Assembly (NCBI RefSeq): GCF_038096175.1
Contig: NZ_CP151099.1
Span: 5,003,484-5,067,483, forward strand
DNA from: Nostoc sp. UHCC 0302
Lineage (GTDB): Bacteria; Cyanobacteriota; Cyanobacteriia; Cyanobacteriales; Nostocaceae
Direction of reading: 5' to 3'
DNA length: 64,000 bases
Below the pieces are notes generated by a model, which was not told the DNA's origin, did no database searches, and saw only the letters and a list, made by a program, of their open reading frames with translations. Position numbers and translations under genes: made by a program. Positions 47,344 to 57,499 of the stretch are shown in pieces (within the stretch, counting starts at the first letter, position 1; the number at the start of each line of letters is the position of its first letter).

Positions 47344-48288
47344 TTAACTAGTAACTGCGATCGCAATTTTCCCAACTGCACGACCAGTTTCACTATAAGC
47401 ATGAGCCGCAGCCAGTTCTTGTAAGGGATACGTGCGATCAATGACCGCTCGGATTTTTCCCGTTTCAATCAATTCTTTGAGATAAACCAAGTCTTGAGTG
47501 TTAGGTTTCTCAAGCACGAACTTGGCTTTTTGTCCAGGAAGAACGGCTGTTAAGATGCTCTCCACCACAGTTTGAGGGCTTGGTAACGTGGAGATATAAA
47601 CCCCGTTGGATTTTAAAACTCTTTTGGTTTGAAAAAGCGATCGCTTGCCAACTGCATCGAAAATAATATCGTACTGGGCTGTACCATCAGCGAAGTCTTC
47701 TCGCTTATAGTCAATAACGTGATCTGCTCCCAAAGATTTTACCAAATCCAGGTTTTGTGTACTGCTAACTCCCGTCACCTCTGCTCCCAAAGCTTTAGCA
47801 ATTTGCACTGCAAAACTGCCTACACCGCCAGCTGCACCATTGATTAGTACACTCTGCCCAGTCTGAATATTACCCTGGTCTCGCAGAGCTTGCAGAGCCG
47901 TAAGCGCTGCTAAAGGGACAGCCGCTGCTTCTTCATAAGTCAAATTCGTGGGTTTGAAAGCAACCAAGTTTTCTGGTACAGCAGCAAATTCGGCATAAGC
48001 TCCCCCAGGGAAATTAGTACTGCCATAAACCGCATCTCCTGGCTGAAAGCGCGTAACTTGAGAGCCAACCTGTACAACTTCTCCCGCCAAATCAAACCCC
48101 AAAATTTTCGGGAATTTGCTTCCGCTAATCAAGCTCAACGCTCCTTGGCGGATTTTCCAATCAATGGGGTTAACGCTGCTGGCATAAACTTTCACCAGTA
48201 ATTGCGTTGGCTCAATTCTCGGCTGCTCCACATCTTCATATTGCAAAACGTCTGTAGTCCCATACCGACGGATAACGACTGCCTTCAT
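47344..48288 (-). CDS. NADPH:quinone reductase-like (zinc-less MDR family)
   Basis: The 314-residue protein has MKAVVIRRYGTTDVLQYEDV, SSVNPIDWKIRQGALSL, GFDLAGEVVQVGSQVTRFQP and VLINGAAGGVGSFAVQIAK (Rossmann). No Zn-ligand Cys set is seen, as in quinone reductase relatives. It reduces quinones or enones with NADPH in relatives. It sits alone between two unrelated repeats, minus strand. Confidence 0.88.
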   Translation of the reverse strand: MKAVVIRRYGTTDVLQYEDVEQPRIEPTQLLVKVYASSVNPIDWKIRQGALSLISGSKFPKILGFDLAGEVVQVGSQVTRFQPGDAVYGSTNFPGGAYAEFAAVPENLVAFKPTNLTYEEAAAVPLAALTALQALRDQGNIQTGQSVLINGAAGGVGSFAVQIAKALGAEVTGVSSTQNLDLVKSLGADHVIDYKREDFADGTAQYDIIFDAVGKRSLFQTKRVLKSNGVYISTLPSPQTVVESILTAVLPGQKAKFVLEKPNTQDLVYLKELIETGKIRAVIDRTYPLQELAAAHAYSETGRAVGKIAIAVTS

Positions 48289-48620
48289 CGCATTTCTCCT
48301 GCTACCCTGTTTATTCTTATGTCTTCAGTGTAGCGATCGCGTCCTGAACTGAAAGCATTACCAATATAAATTAATTGTGATATCAAACACAATTTATAAC
48401 TTTATTTTCTATCCTTTGATATAAAAATAAGTTTAAAATAATATTATTTGAAAATTATGTGCATTAATGCATCTTGCTAGAAATATCTGTACATCTCATC
48501 AGATAAGGCTTGCGAACGCAATTTAATATCATTATTAACCTAAAGATTAAAAAAATCTGAACCACATTTTTTCCCAAAAAAAAATGATATGTTAGATACA
48601 GAATTGAATTTCGCACGTAT

Positions 48621-48655
48621 CTGGAGTAGTCCAACATAATCTACTCCAGTTTTTC
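48621..48655 (+). terminator. hairpin with T-run, possible end of an unannotated small RNA
   Basis: ctggagtag (48621-48629) pairs perfectly with ctactccag (48641-48649) around a 11-nt loop, followed by ttttt. No coding gene lies upstream on the plus strand for 2 kb, so it would end a short transcript beginning in 48400-48620. An AT-rich stretch with tgatatgttagatac (48586-48600) could hold a promoter. Confidence 0.45.
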
Positions 48656-48778
48656 CCCCTTAAATTCCTTGTCAGCTATTGCTTTCGCTGGGACTTGAGG
48701 GAGCATTTGAGTACACGTTGAAGTAATCCAAAACCAGTTTAAACTAGGCTCAAACCCTGACTGGATTTGGGTTCTGGC

Positions 48779-48932
48779 TGAGTACAAAGAAATCCTGAAC
48801 CCCTTACTATAAATACTCGAACCCCAACCAGAAAATACTAGAACCCCTACCCGAAAAAATTTTTTTAATTGATTTAATCCCCTATAAATCAGGGTTTGAG
48901 GATTTGAGTACAAACATAATAAATCCAATAAA
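48779..48932 (-). repeat. ~150-bp element upstream of nifB, related to 42641-42790
   Basis: On the minus strand the order is: gaatttattggatttattat, gtttgtactcaaatcctcaa, then three units of about 22 bp (ggggttctagtattttctgg, ggggttcgagtatttatagt, ggggttcaggatttc), ending tttgtactca. The block order and unit sequences match 42641-42790. An inverted pair caaaccctga (48751-48760) / tcagggtttg (48889-48898) partly encloses it. The rest of the 48289-49309 gap is AT-rich and holds no gene I can support. Confidence 0.6.
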
Positions 48933-49309
48933 TTCTATCCTAGATATACACGCCGCCTCGCTCTGGGACAACTGATATAAATCTTATATCGCCAATCACT
49001 CAACGCTCTAACAAAAACCAGAAGCGGAAAGTGAGTGGAGGGATGAGATAGCACTATGCCTGAAGTGAATAGAAGTCGCGGCTGTAAGCATAAATTCTAC
49101 CCAAGACCCAAACGTTGACACACACCAGCCAGAACCCAAAGATTTTATCGCCTGCCCTACTCTGCAATCAGGCGTCTACGCTACTGATACAGAGTATACT
49201 CCTGTGAGCAGCGTGGGTAATAAGACGCGACTTCAATTCCTAGGCATAGAAAATAGCAACAGCATCTCCCACAGTGGCAGCCAAGTCCACCGACCTTTTG
49301 CGAAATTCA

Positions 49310-50758
49310 ATGACATCACCGTCTACACGACTCCTCACCACCCCCGCTACGGAATCGCCAACAACTCAAGCAAAATCAGGTGGTTGCGGCTGCGACAGCA
49401 GCACCACCGTGGAAATGGACGAGAAGCTCAAAGAGCGTATTGCCAAACATCCCTGCTACAGCGAAGACGCCCATCACCATTACGCCAGGATGCACGTTGC
49501 AGTTGCACCAGCTTGTAACATTCAATGCAACTATTGCAATCGTAAATATGATTGCGCTAACGAAAGCCGTCCTGGAGTAGTTAGCGAATTACTCACACCC
49601 GAAGAAGCAGCACACAAAGCTTTGGTAATTGCAGGTAAAATTCCCCAAATGACAGTTCTGGGAATTGCGGGGCCTGGCGACCCATTAGCGAATCCAGAAA
49701 AGACTTTCCGCACCTTTGAGTTGATTGCAGACAAAGCACCAGATATTAAACTGTGCTTATCAACCAACGGTTTGATGTTGACTGAATACATCGATCGTAT
49801 CAAACAACTAAATATAGATCACGTTACCGTCACCTTTAACACTATTGACCCAGAAATCGGAGCGCAGATTTATTCTTGGGTTCACTATAAGCGTAAACGT
49901 TACAGAGGCATTGAAGGCGCAAAGATTCTGCTCGAAAAGCAGATGGAAGGATTGCAAGCTTTGAAAGAAGCTGACATCTTGTGCAAAGTCAACTCGGTGA
50001 TGATTCCGGGAGTAAATGACCAGCATTTGGTCGAAGTCAACAAATACATTCGTGAAAATGGTGCATTCTTGCACAACATCATGCCGTTGATTTCTGCACC
50101 AGAACACGGTACACATTTCGGCTTAACCGGTCAACGCGGCCCCACACCCAAAGAACTGAAATCGGTACAAGACAATTGCGCTGGCAACATGAAAATGATG
50201 CGCCATTGCCGTCAGTGTCGCGCCGATGCTGTAGGATTGTTGGGAGAAGACCGCAGCCAAGAGTTTACCAAAGATAAAATCTTGGAAATGACCCCAGAAT
50301 ATGACCTCGAACAACGTGCAAGCGTTCACGACGGTATAGAGAAGTTTAAAGAAGAAATTAAAGCAGCCAAAGAGAAGGCAAGCGCTGGTAAGACATCTGC
50401 CAACAATCCTAAAATCTTAGTTGCAGTAGCAACCAAAGGCAGCGGATTAGTTAACCAACACTTCGGTCATGCCAAAGAATTCCAAATTTATGAAGTCGAT
50501 GGCAACGAAGCTCACTTTGTTAGCCACCGCAAGATTGACCAGTATTGTCAAGGTGGATACGGTGAAGAAGCCACTTCCGAGCATATTATAAAAGCGATCG
50601 CAGATTGCAAAGCGGTTTTGGTTTCCAAGATTGGTAACTGTCCCAAAGAGAAATTGCAAGAAGCCGGAATACAGACCGTTGAAGCTTACGACGTAATTGA
50701 AAAGGTTGCTTTGGAGTTTTACGAGCAATACGTTAAGGAATTAGGGAATAAGGAATAA
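49310..50758 (+). CDS. nifB: FeMo-cofactor biosynthesis radical SAM protein
   Basis: The 482-residue protein has a Gly/Cys-rich start ([19 protein letters not shown]), the radical-SAM motif [14 protein letters not shown] (about residue 66), [20 protein letters not shown], then a C-terminal NifX-like domain beginning [20 protein letters not shown]. It builds the NifB-co cluster that becomes the core of FeMo-co. ATG 49310 (MTSPSTRLL) was chosen; GTG 49274 is also in frame. First gene of the plus-strand nif operon; fdxN follows 106 bp later. Confidence 0.96.
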   Translation: MTSPSTRLLTTPATESPTTQAKSGGCGCDSSTTVEMDEKLKERIAKHPCYSEDAHHHYARMHVAVAPACNIQCNYCNRKYDCANESRPGVVSELLTPEEAAHKALVIAGKIPQMTVLGIAGPGDPLANPEKTFRTFELIADKAPDIKLCLSTNGLMLTEYIDRIKQLNIDHVTVTFNTIDPEIGAQIYSWVHYKRKRYRGIEGAKILLEKQMEGLQALKEADILCKVNSVMIPGVNDQHLVEVNKYIRENGAFLHNIMPLISAPEHGTHFGLTGQRGPTPKELKSVQDNCAGNMKMMRHCRQCRADAVGLLGEDRSQEFTKDKILEMTPEYDLEQRASVHDGIEKFKEEIKAAKEKASAGKTSANNPKILVAVATKGSGLVNQHFGHAKEFQIYEVDGNEAHFVSHRKIDQYCQGGYGEEATSEHIIKAIADCKAVLVSKIGNCPKEKLQEAGIQTVEAYDVIEKVALEFYEQYVKELGNKE

Positions 50759-50790
50759 AGACTGGGGATTAGGGGCTGGGCAATAGTTTT

Positions 50791-50849
50791 CCCAGCACCC
50801 AGTACCCAATACCCAGTACCCAGTACCCAATCCCCAGTACCCAATCCCA
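50791..50849 (+). repeat. 7-bp short tandem repeat (cccagta / cccaata)
   Basis: At least eight heptamers of the type cccagta, cccaata or cccaatc fill the gap between nifB and the fdxN ribosome site. This is an STRR of the heterocystous cyanobacterial type. Confidence 0.7.
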
Positions 50850-50864
50850 AAAAGGAGAATAGTC

Positions 50865-51206
50865 ATGGCTTACAAAATTACTAGCCAATGTATTTCCTGC
50901 AATCTCTGTCAATCTGTATGTCCCACCGGAGCAATTAAAGTAGTTGACGGACAGCACTGGATTGACCCTGAACTTTGTACAAACTGCGTTGGTAGTATTC
51001 ATACTGTGCCTCAGTGTAAAGCAGGTTGCCCCACTTGCAACGGTTGCGTCAAGCAGCCCAACGATTATTGGGAAGGTTGGTTTACTAATTACAATCGCTC
51101 TTTAGAGAAATTAACAAATAAACAAGATTATTGGGAGCGTTGGTTTGAAAGTTATTCGCAGAAATACTCAGAGCAGTTGCAAAAGCGTCAACGCCAAATA
51201 GTTTGA
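50865..51206 (+). CDS. fdxN: FdxN-type 2[4Fe-4S] ferredoxin
   Basis: The 113-residue protein has CISCNLCQSVCPTGAI and CTNCVGSIHTVPQCKAGCPT, two 4Fe-4S Cys sets with the nif-type insertion before the last Cys, and a C-terminal helical, aromatic tail. It is the bacterial-type ferredoxin between nifB and nifS. The gene is intact here, whereas in Anabaena 7120 fdxN is split by a 55-kb element. AAGGAG precedes ATG 50865. Confidence 0.95.
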   Translation: MAYKITSQCISCNLCQSVCPTGAIKVVDGQHWIDPELCTNCVGSIHTVPQCKAGCPTCNGCVKQPNDYWEGWFTNYNRSLEKLTNKQDYWERWFESYSQKYSEQLQKRQRQIV

Positions 51207-51264
51207 GCGGAAGCTTGATTACAGCTAAAAAGAAAAATCTTTTCCTCTTCCCTAATCAAAAACA

Positions 51265-52473
51265 ATGCAAAACAACTGCATCTATCTCGATAATAATGCT
51301 ACCACTAAGGTAGACCCAGCAGTTATAGAGTTGATGCTGCCTTACCTCACAGACTATTACGGCAATCCCTCCAGTATGCATACCTTTGGTGGGCAAGTCG
51401 GTAAGGCAGTAAAAACAGCTAGAGAACAAGTTGCTGCCCTATTGGGAGCCGATGAATCAGAAATTGTCTACACCAGTTGCGGTACTGAGGGAGATAACGC
51501 CGCGATTCGCGCCGCATTGTTGGCACAACCAGAGAAGCGACACATCGTCACCACGCAAGTTGAACACCCAGCGGTGCTAAATGTCTGCAAACAATTAGAA
51601 ACCCAAGGTTACAGTGTTACCTATCTTTCGGTAAATAATCAAGGACAGTTGGATCTAGATGAACTAGAAGCCTCCCTGACTGGTAACACCGCCTTGGTAA
51701 CAATTATGTATGCCAACAACGAAACCGGCACGGTGTTTCCAATTGAGCAGATTGGGTTGCGAGTCAAAGAATATGGTGCTATCTTCCATGTAGATGCAGT
51801 GCAAGCAGTGGGAAAAATCCCCCTGAATATGAAGACTAGCACTGTGGATATGTTGACGATATCTGGTCACAAAATCCACGCACCCAAAGGAATTGGTGTT
51901 TTGTATGTGCGACGCGGTGTAAGGTTCCGTCCCTTCCTGCTTGGTGGACACCAAGAACGTGGACGTCGGGCGGGAACAGAGAATGTCCCAGGAATAATTG
52001 CTTTAGGCAAAGCTGCGGAACTAGAACTGTTACATTTAGAAGAAGCAACAAAAAGAGAAATAAGGCTGCGCGATCGCCTTGAACAGACTTTACTTGCTAA
52101 AATTCCCGATTGTGTAGTTAATGGTGACCCTACGCAGAGATTACCAAACACCACCAATATCGGCTTCAAGTACATCGAAGGTGAAGCTATCCTGCTGTTA
52201 TTAAACAAATACGGTATCTGTGCCTCATCTGGTTCTGCTTGCACTTCTGGCTCCTTGGAACCTTCCCATGTCCTGCGGGCAATGGGCTTACCCTACACAA
52301 CTTTGCATGGTTCCATTCGCTTCAGCCTAAGTCGCTACACCACAGACGCCGAAATTGACCGAGTTATAGAAGTAATGCCCGAAATTGTAGAACGTTTACG
52401 CGCCCTCTCGCCATTCAAAAATGATGAAGCAGGTTGGCTGCAAGAACAAGAGCAAACACTAGCGCATCGTTAG
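51265..52473 (+). CDS. nifS: cysteine desulfurase NifS
   Basis: The 402-residue PLP enzyme has IYLDNNATTKVDPAVIELML, TSCGTEGDNAAIRAALLA, NNETGTVFPIEQIG, the PLP Lys in ISGHKIHAPKGIGVLYVRRG and the catalytic Cys loop SSGSACTSGSLEPSHVLRAM. It donates sulfur to NifU for Fe-S cluster assembly. The 3' gap contains an STRR. Length and start (ATG 51265) fit the family. Confidence 0.97.
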   Translation: MQNNCIYLDNNATTKVDPAVIELMLPYLTDYYGNPSSMHTFGGQVGKAVKTAREQVAALLGADESEIVYTSCGTEGDNAAIRAALLAQPEKRHIVTTQVEHPAVLNVCKQLETQGYSVTYLSVNNQGQLDLDELEASLTGNTALVTIMYANNETGTVFPIEQIGLRVKEYGAIFHVDAVQAVGKIPLNMKTSTVDMLTISGHKIHAPKGIGVLYVRRGVRFRPFLLGGHQERGRRAGTENVPGIIALGKAAELELLHLEEATKREIRLRDRLEQTLLAKIPDCVVNGDPTQRLPNTTNIGFKYIEGEAILLLLNKYGICASSGSACTSGSLEPSHVLRAMGLPYTTLHGSIRFSLSRYTTDAEIDRVIEVMPEIVERLRALSPFKNDEAGWLQEQEQTLAHR

Positions 52474-52528
52474 GGATTGGGGACTGGTGACTGGTGACTA
52501 GGGATTAAAGTAATTTCAATATTCACTA

Positions 52529-52580
52529 CTCTCCCACTCTCCCACTCTCCCACTCAGCACTCAGCACTCATCACTCAGAA
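52529..52580 (+). repeat. 7-bp short tandem repeats between nifS and nifU
   Basis: ctctccca heptamers (ctcccac x3) run into cagcact / catcact heptamers directly before the nifU start at 52587. Confidence 0.6.
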
Positions 52581-52586
52581 CTAAAT

Positions 52587-53495
52587 ATGTGGGACTACAC
52601 CGATAAAGTATTAGAACTGTTTTACAATCCCCAAAATCAGGGAGTTATCGAAGAGAAGGACGAACTTGGAGTTAAAGTTGCAACAGGAGAAGTCGGTAGC
52701 ATTGCTTGCGGTGATGCTCTAAGACTGCACCTCAAAGTTGAGGTAGAATCTGATAAGATTCTAGATGCACGTTTTCAAACCTTTGGCTGCACAAGTGCGA
52801 TCGCTTCTTCTAGTGCGCTGACTGAGATGATCAAAGGTTTAACTTTAGATGAAGCTTTGAAAGTCTCTAATAAAGACATTGCAAATTACCTTGGTGGATT
52901 GCCAGAAGCCAAAATGCATTGCTCAGTCATGGGGCAAGAAGCGCTAGAAGCCGCTATTTATAATTATCGTGGCATTCCTCTAGCTGCCCATGATGACGAT
53001 GATGAAGGCGCTCTAATTTGCAGTTGTTTTGGCATCAGCGAGTCGAAGATTCGCCGTGTAGTGTTAGAAAATAACCTCACTAATGCTGAAGATGTAACAA
53101 ATTATGTCAAAGCTGGTGGCGGATGCGGTTCTTGTCTAGCGAATATTGATGATATTATCAAATCAGTGCAGCAAGAAGCCGCAGCACCTGCTCTCAACAA
53201 TTATGGTGTGAAGATTGCCACAGATATCGTTAAATCTAAGCAGCAATCACAAAAAGTACTAACTAACGTGCAGAAAATTGCCTTGATTCAAAAAGTTCTG
53301 GATGAAGAAGTCAGACCCGTGCTGATTGCTGACGGGGGAGATGTGGAACTGTATGATGTGGAAGGCGATCGCGTTAAAGTTGTCCTTCAAGGTGCTTGCG
53401 GTTCTTGTTCTAGTAGTACAGCAACTCTGAAGATTGCGATCGAAGCCAGATTACAAGATCGTGTCAGCAAGAACCTTGTAGTCGAAGCAGTTTAG
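52587..53495 (+). CDS. nifU: Fe-S cluster scaffold NifU
   Basis: The 302-residue protein has an N-terminal IscU-like domain (MWDYTDKVLELFYNPQNQGV, SIACGDALRLHLKVEVESDK, FQTFGCTSAIASSSALTEMI), a central Cys-rich 2Fe-2S domain (CSCFGISESKIRRVV ... GGGCGSCLANIDD) and a C-terminal Nfu domain with CGSCSSSTATLKIAIE. All nine key Cys of the three domains are present. It builds clusters for NifH and NifDK with NifS. Confidence 0.97.
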   Translation: MWDYTDKVLELFYNPQNQGVIEEKDELGVKVATGEVGSIACGDALRLHLKVEVESDKILDARFQTFGCTSAIASSSALTEMIKGLTLDEALKVSNKDIANYLGGLPEAKMHCSVMGQEALEAAIYNYRGIPLAAHDDDDEGALICSCFGISESKIRRVVLENNLTNAEDVTNYVKAGGGCGSCLANIDDIIKSVQQEAAAPALNNYGVKIATDIVKSKQQSQKVLTNVQKIALIQKVLDEEVRPVLIADGGDVELYDVEGDRVKVVLQGACGSCSSSTATLKIAIEARLQDRVSKNLVVEAV

Positions 53496-53620
53496 GATTT
53501 GCTGTAGGACTTAGGCACTCTACAAATACGCTCTAATATGCATCAGCAAGGAACACAAAGTAGGATTTGACTCAGATAATTCTCTTCTCATCAATGCTTC
53601 GTACCAATTCTGACTTTCCT

Positions 53621-53655
53621 AATTACGAATTACGAATTACGAATTACGAATTGGG
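53621..53655 (+). repeat. 7-bp short tandem repeat (aattacg)
   Basis: Four perfect heptamers aattacg followed by aattggg lie 126 bp after nifU and 119 bp before glbN, another STRR. Confidence 0.8.
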
Positions 53656-53773
53656 ATCATTCCTACTAACAACAGATAGCTCCATCATCTGTTATTGCTA
53701 ACAGCATATAGGCAAAGAGATTAAGCGCCTACTTGCGAATTTCATCATCTAAATCGCTTCAAAGGAACAGGAT

Positions 53774-54130
53774 ATGACCACATTGTACGACAAACTTGGC
53801 GGACAACCAGCTATTGAGCAAATAGTAGATGAACTCCACAAACGCATTGCGACAGACAGCACCCTGAACCAATTTTTTGCTGGTACAGATATGGTCAAGC
53901 AGCGTAATCATCTAGTTGCTTTCTTATCTCAAATTTTTGAGGGGCCAAAGCAATACGCGGGTCGCCCAATGGACAAAACACACGCGGGAATGAATTTACA
54001 GCAACCACACTTCGATGCGATCGCTAAGCACCTGAGTGAAGCAATGGCTGTGCGTGGAGAGTCAGCAGAAGACACAAAAGCTGCACTAGAGCGCGTCTCT
54101 AATATGAAGGGCGCTATTTTAAACAAGTGA
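53774..54130 (+). CDS. glbN: group I truncated hemoglobin (cyanoglobin)
   Basis: The 118-residue globin begins MTTLYDKLGGQPAIEQIVDE; FFAGTDMVKQRNHLVAFLSQ and DKTHAGMNLQQPHFDAIAK HL with the proximal His define the 2-on-2 hemoglobin family. The first cyanobacterial example, from Nostoc commune, also lies between nifU and nifH and is made under microaerobic, nitrogen-starved conditions. This suggests oxygen scavenging near nitrogenase, which is still an inference here. Confidence 0.93.
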   Translation: MTTLYDKLGGQPAIEQIVDELHKRIATDSTLNQFFAGTDMVKQRNHLVAFLSQIFEGPKQYAGRPMDKTHAGMNLQQPHFDAIAKHLSEAMAVRGESAEDTKAALERVSNMKGAILNK

Positions 54131-54244
54131 TTGGGTAGGCGTCAAGCCCTATTTGGTCTTTCCAACTGAAACAGAGTATGACGTATTTGTAAATTGTCTA
54201 AGTTCTTAGTTATTAGTCAAGGCAAATGATTAATTACTAAAAGA

Positions 54245-54284
54245 GAAGTCTGATCGCCGATTTCCGGCGCTCAGAACTTCCAAG
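54245..54284 (+). repeat. dispersed repeat upstream of nifH
   Basis: gaagtctgatcgccgatttc plus cggcgctcagaacttccaag lies in the 342-bp gap between glbN and nifH. It is the imperfect reverse complement of the sequence at 8608-8645. The nifH promoter must lie close by; no sigma motif is claimed. Confidence 0.5.
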
Positions 54285-54421
54285 ACAAAAAAGAAAAGAA
54301 AAAAGACAAACAGAAATTTAACTAGGAAACATATGTACTTGCTTTCAATAATTTTAGCTGTAGAGCGATCGCCTCCAGCGACGTTCTACATACCCTCACT
54401 GCTGTAGCTCAACAGGTGTGA

Positions 54422-55366
<945 letters not shown>

Positions 55367-55516
55367 GTCGCCGCTAAGAAATCACACTTTAGCACAAGGA
55401 AAAAGGAAGAGTTCCATATCTTACCTTTGCTCCTATCCCTTGCATCTCCCCCCTAACCTTAGAGGGGACTCCTAGTCCCCTTATGCCCCGATCCTTACGA
55501 GTCACTGAGGCTAAGT

Positions 55517-56959
55517 ATGACACCTCCAGAAAACCAAAACATCATCGAAGAAAGAAAAGAACTAATTAAAGAAGTTCTAGAAGCTTATCCTGAGAAAGCT
55601 AAGAAAAAGCGGGAAAAGCACTTAAATGTATACGAAGAAGGTAAAAGCGACTGCGGCGTTAAGTCTAACATCAAATCTCTTCCTGGTGTAATGACCGCTC
55701 GTGGTTGTGCTTACGCCGGTTCTAAAGGTGTGGTTTGGGGCCCTATTAAGGACATGATCCACATCAGCCACGGGCCTGTAGGTTGCGGTTACTGGTCTTG
55801 GTCTGGTCGTCGTAACTACTATATTGGTACTACAGGTGTTGACACCTTTGGTACAATGCACTTCACCTCTGACTTCCAAGAACGCGATATCGTTTTTGGT
55901 GGTGACAAGAAACTCGTCAAGCTGATCCAGGAACTTGATGTACTTTTCCCACTCAACCGTGGTGTCTCCATTCAATCTGAATGTCCCATCGGTCTAATTG
56001 GGGATGACATCGAAGCTGTTGCTCGTAAGACATCGAAAGAAATTGGCAAGCCAGTTGTACCTGTGCGTTGCGAAGGCTTCCGGGGTGTTTCCCAATCTTT
56101 GGGTCACCACATTGCTAATGACATGGTTCGTGACTGGGTATTCACCAGAGCTGACCAAGCCAAGAAAGACGGTACACTTCAGTTTGAAGGTACTCCTTAT
56201 GACGTAGCGATTATTGGTGACTATAACATCGGTGGTGATGCTTGGGCGAGCCGCATCCTGTTAGAAGAAATCGGCTTGCGCGTAGTCGCTCAGTGGTCAG
56301 GTGATGGCACAATCAACGAAATGTTGATGACCCCCAATGTGAAGATGAACCTCATCCACTGCTACCGGTCGATGAACTACATCAGCCGTCACATGGAAGA
56401 AGCTTACGGTATACCCTGGTTGGAATACAACTTCTTCGGCCCCACCAAGATTGCTGAATCTTTACGGGAAATTGCTTCTAAGTTTGACGAGACAATCCAA
56501 GCAAACGCTGAGAAGGTCATCGCCAAGTATCAGCCAACAATGGATTCGATTCTTGAGAAGTATCGTCCACGTTTGGAAGGTAAGACTGTCGCCATCATGG
56601 TTGGTGGTCTACGTCCTCGCCACGTTGTCCCAGCTTTCCAAGACTTGGGTATGAAGATGGTTGGTACAGGTTATGAGTTCGCTCATAACGATGACTACAA
56701 ACGTACTACTCACTACATCGAAAACGGAACCATCGTTTATGACGACGTTACCGCTTACGAATTCGAGGAATTTGTGAAGGCACTCAAGCCAGACTTAATT
56801 GCCTCTGGTGTGAAAGAGAAGTACGTCTTCCAAAAGATGGGTCTACCTTTCCGTCAAATGCACTCTTGGGATTACTCCGAACCTAGCGATCGCTCCTCAA
56901 CATCATATAATGCAAGGTTTTTTAGCAGCGGCAGAAAAAAGAGCCTATTTCTAGCCTAA
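55517..56959 (+). CDS. nifD: nitrogenase MoFe alpha subunit, 5' part, interrupted by the nifD element
   Basis: The 480-residue frame is a normal NifD up to residue 454: P-cluster Cys in [29 protein letters not shown] and [13 protein letters not shown], FeMo-co Cys in [11 protein letters not shown] and the His of QMHSWDYS. At 56869-56879 it enters ggattactccg, the 11-bp excision site of the heterocyst nifD element. The following 26 codons ([26 protein letters not shown]) are element sequence and unlike any NifD end (usually GPYHGYDGFAIFARD...). The unexcised product would lack about 35-45 native C-terminal residues. After excision the true 3' part is rejoined. Confidence 0.95.
   Translation: MTPPENQNIIEERKELIKEVLEAYPEKAKKKREKHLNVYEEGKSDCGVKSNIKSLPGVMTARGCAYAGSKGVVWGPIKDMIHISHGPVGCGYWSWSGRRNYYIGTTGVDTFGTMHFTSDFQERDIVFGGDKKLVKLIQELDVLFPLNRGVSIQSECPIGLIGDDIEAVARKTSKEIGKPVVPVRCEGFRGVSQSLGHHIANDMVRDWVFTRADQAKKDGTLQFEGTPYDVAIIGDYNIGGDAWASRILLEEIGLRVVAQWSGDGTINEMLMTPNVKMNLIHCYRSMNYISRHMEEAYGIPWLEYNFFGPTKIAESLREIASKFDETIQANAEKVIAKYQPTMDSILEKYRPRLEGKTVAIMVGGLRPRHVVPAFQDLGMKMVGTGYEFAHNDDYKRTTHYIENGTIVYDDVTAYEFEEFVKALKPDLIASGVKEKYVFQKMGLPFRQMHSWDYSEPSDRSSTSYNARFFSSGRKKSLFLA
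56869..56879 (+). other. nifD element attachment/excision site (11-bp core)
   Basis: ggattactccg overlaps Trp451-Ser454 and the first base of codon 455 of nifD. In Anabaena 7120 the same 11-bp direct repeat flanks the element cut out by the XisA recombinase in differentiating heterocysts. The second copy should be beyond 64000. Confidence 0.92.
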
Positions 56960-57259
56960 ATGCAAGTTTTAGGGTTATCTGCGAAGTACCTGTTTTTATG
57001 CTTCAGACACTATAACTCTTATAGAGTCTAGCTTTTAGATTTTACTTGCATTTTGCTCAAATAAAAACTGTCAACTAAAAGACTATTTTAAATTACAATT
57101 TTTTAGATTAAATATAGCGTAACAGCTAAATTGAGCAACACCACATAAAGTTTGCATCCACCCCAGGAGCTTTTATCCATTTGATCCACAAAGTGTTAGC
57201 CTGCTAGACTGAAGTGATTGGATGCAAAAAAGATGGATAAATAACGTCTGGAGGTTGTT

Positions 57260-57499
57260 TTGAGTATTATACAAACTGCTACTGAAAAAATGCGATCGCT
57301 CCCGCCAGAGAAGCAACAAGAGGTCTTAAATTTTATTGAGTTTCTGCAAAGTCAGATAGCACAAAAAAATACAAATATCGAACAAATTGAGCCTATTTCA
57401 TTTTTGGCAGCAGCTCAAAAATTTGCTGGTTGTGTTGATGGTGGCCCCGGTGATTTAGCGACTAACAAACAATATCTGGAAGGTTTAGGAACTGAATGA
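57260..57499 (+). CDS. DUF2281 antitoxin-like protein (VapB type)
   Basis: The 79-residue protein has TATEKMRSLPPEKQQEVLNF IEFL, the DUF2281 antitoxin motif, and a C-terminal GGPGDLATNKQYLEGLG. The start is TTG 57260 with GGAGG at ideal spacing. It overlaps the PIN-domain toxin gene by 4 bp (ATGA), so the two form an operon inside the nifD element. 56960-57259 in front holds no other gene. Confidence 0.82.
   Translation: MSIIQTATEKMRSLPPEKQQEVLNFIEFLQSQIAQKNTNIEQIEPISFLAAAQKFAGCVDGGPGDLATNKQYLEGLGTE

Noticed and set aside
48641-48928. 95-codon minus-strand frame upstream of nifB
   Set aside because: It overlaps the repeat element and a hairpin; composition is repeat-like, with no family.
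48289-49309. tRNA gene in the long gaps
   Set aside because: No cloverleaf with a T-loop GTTCRA and acceptor pairing was found in this or other gaps.
49204-49518. Alternative frame overlapping the start of nifB
   Set aside because: Shadow of nifB; no domain and no ribosome site.
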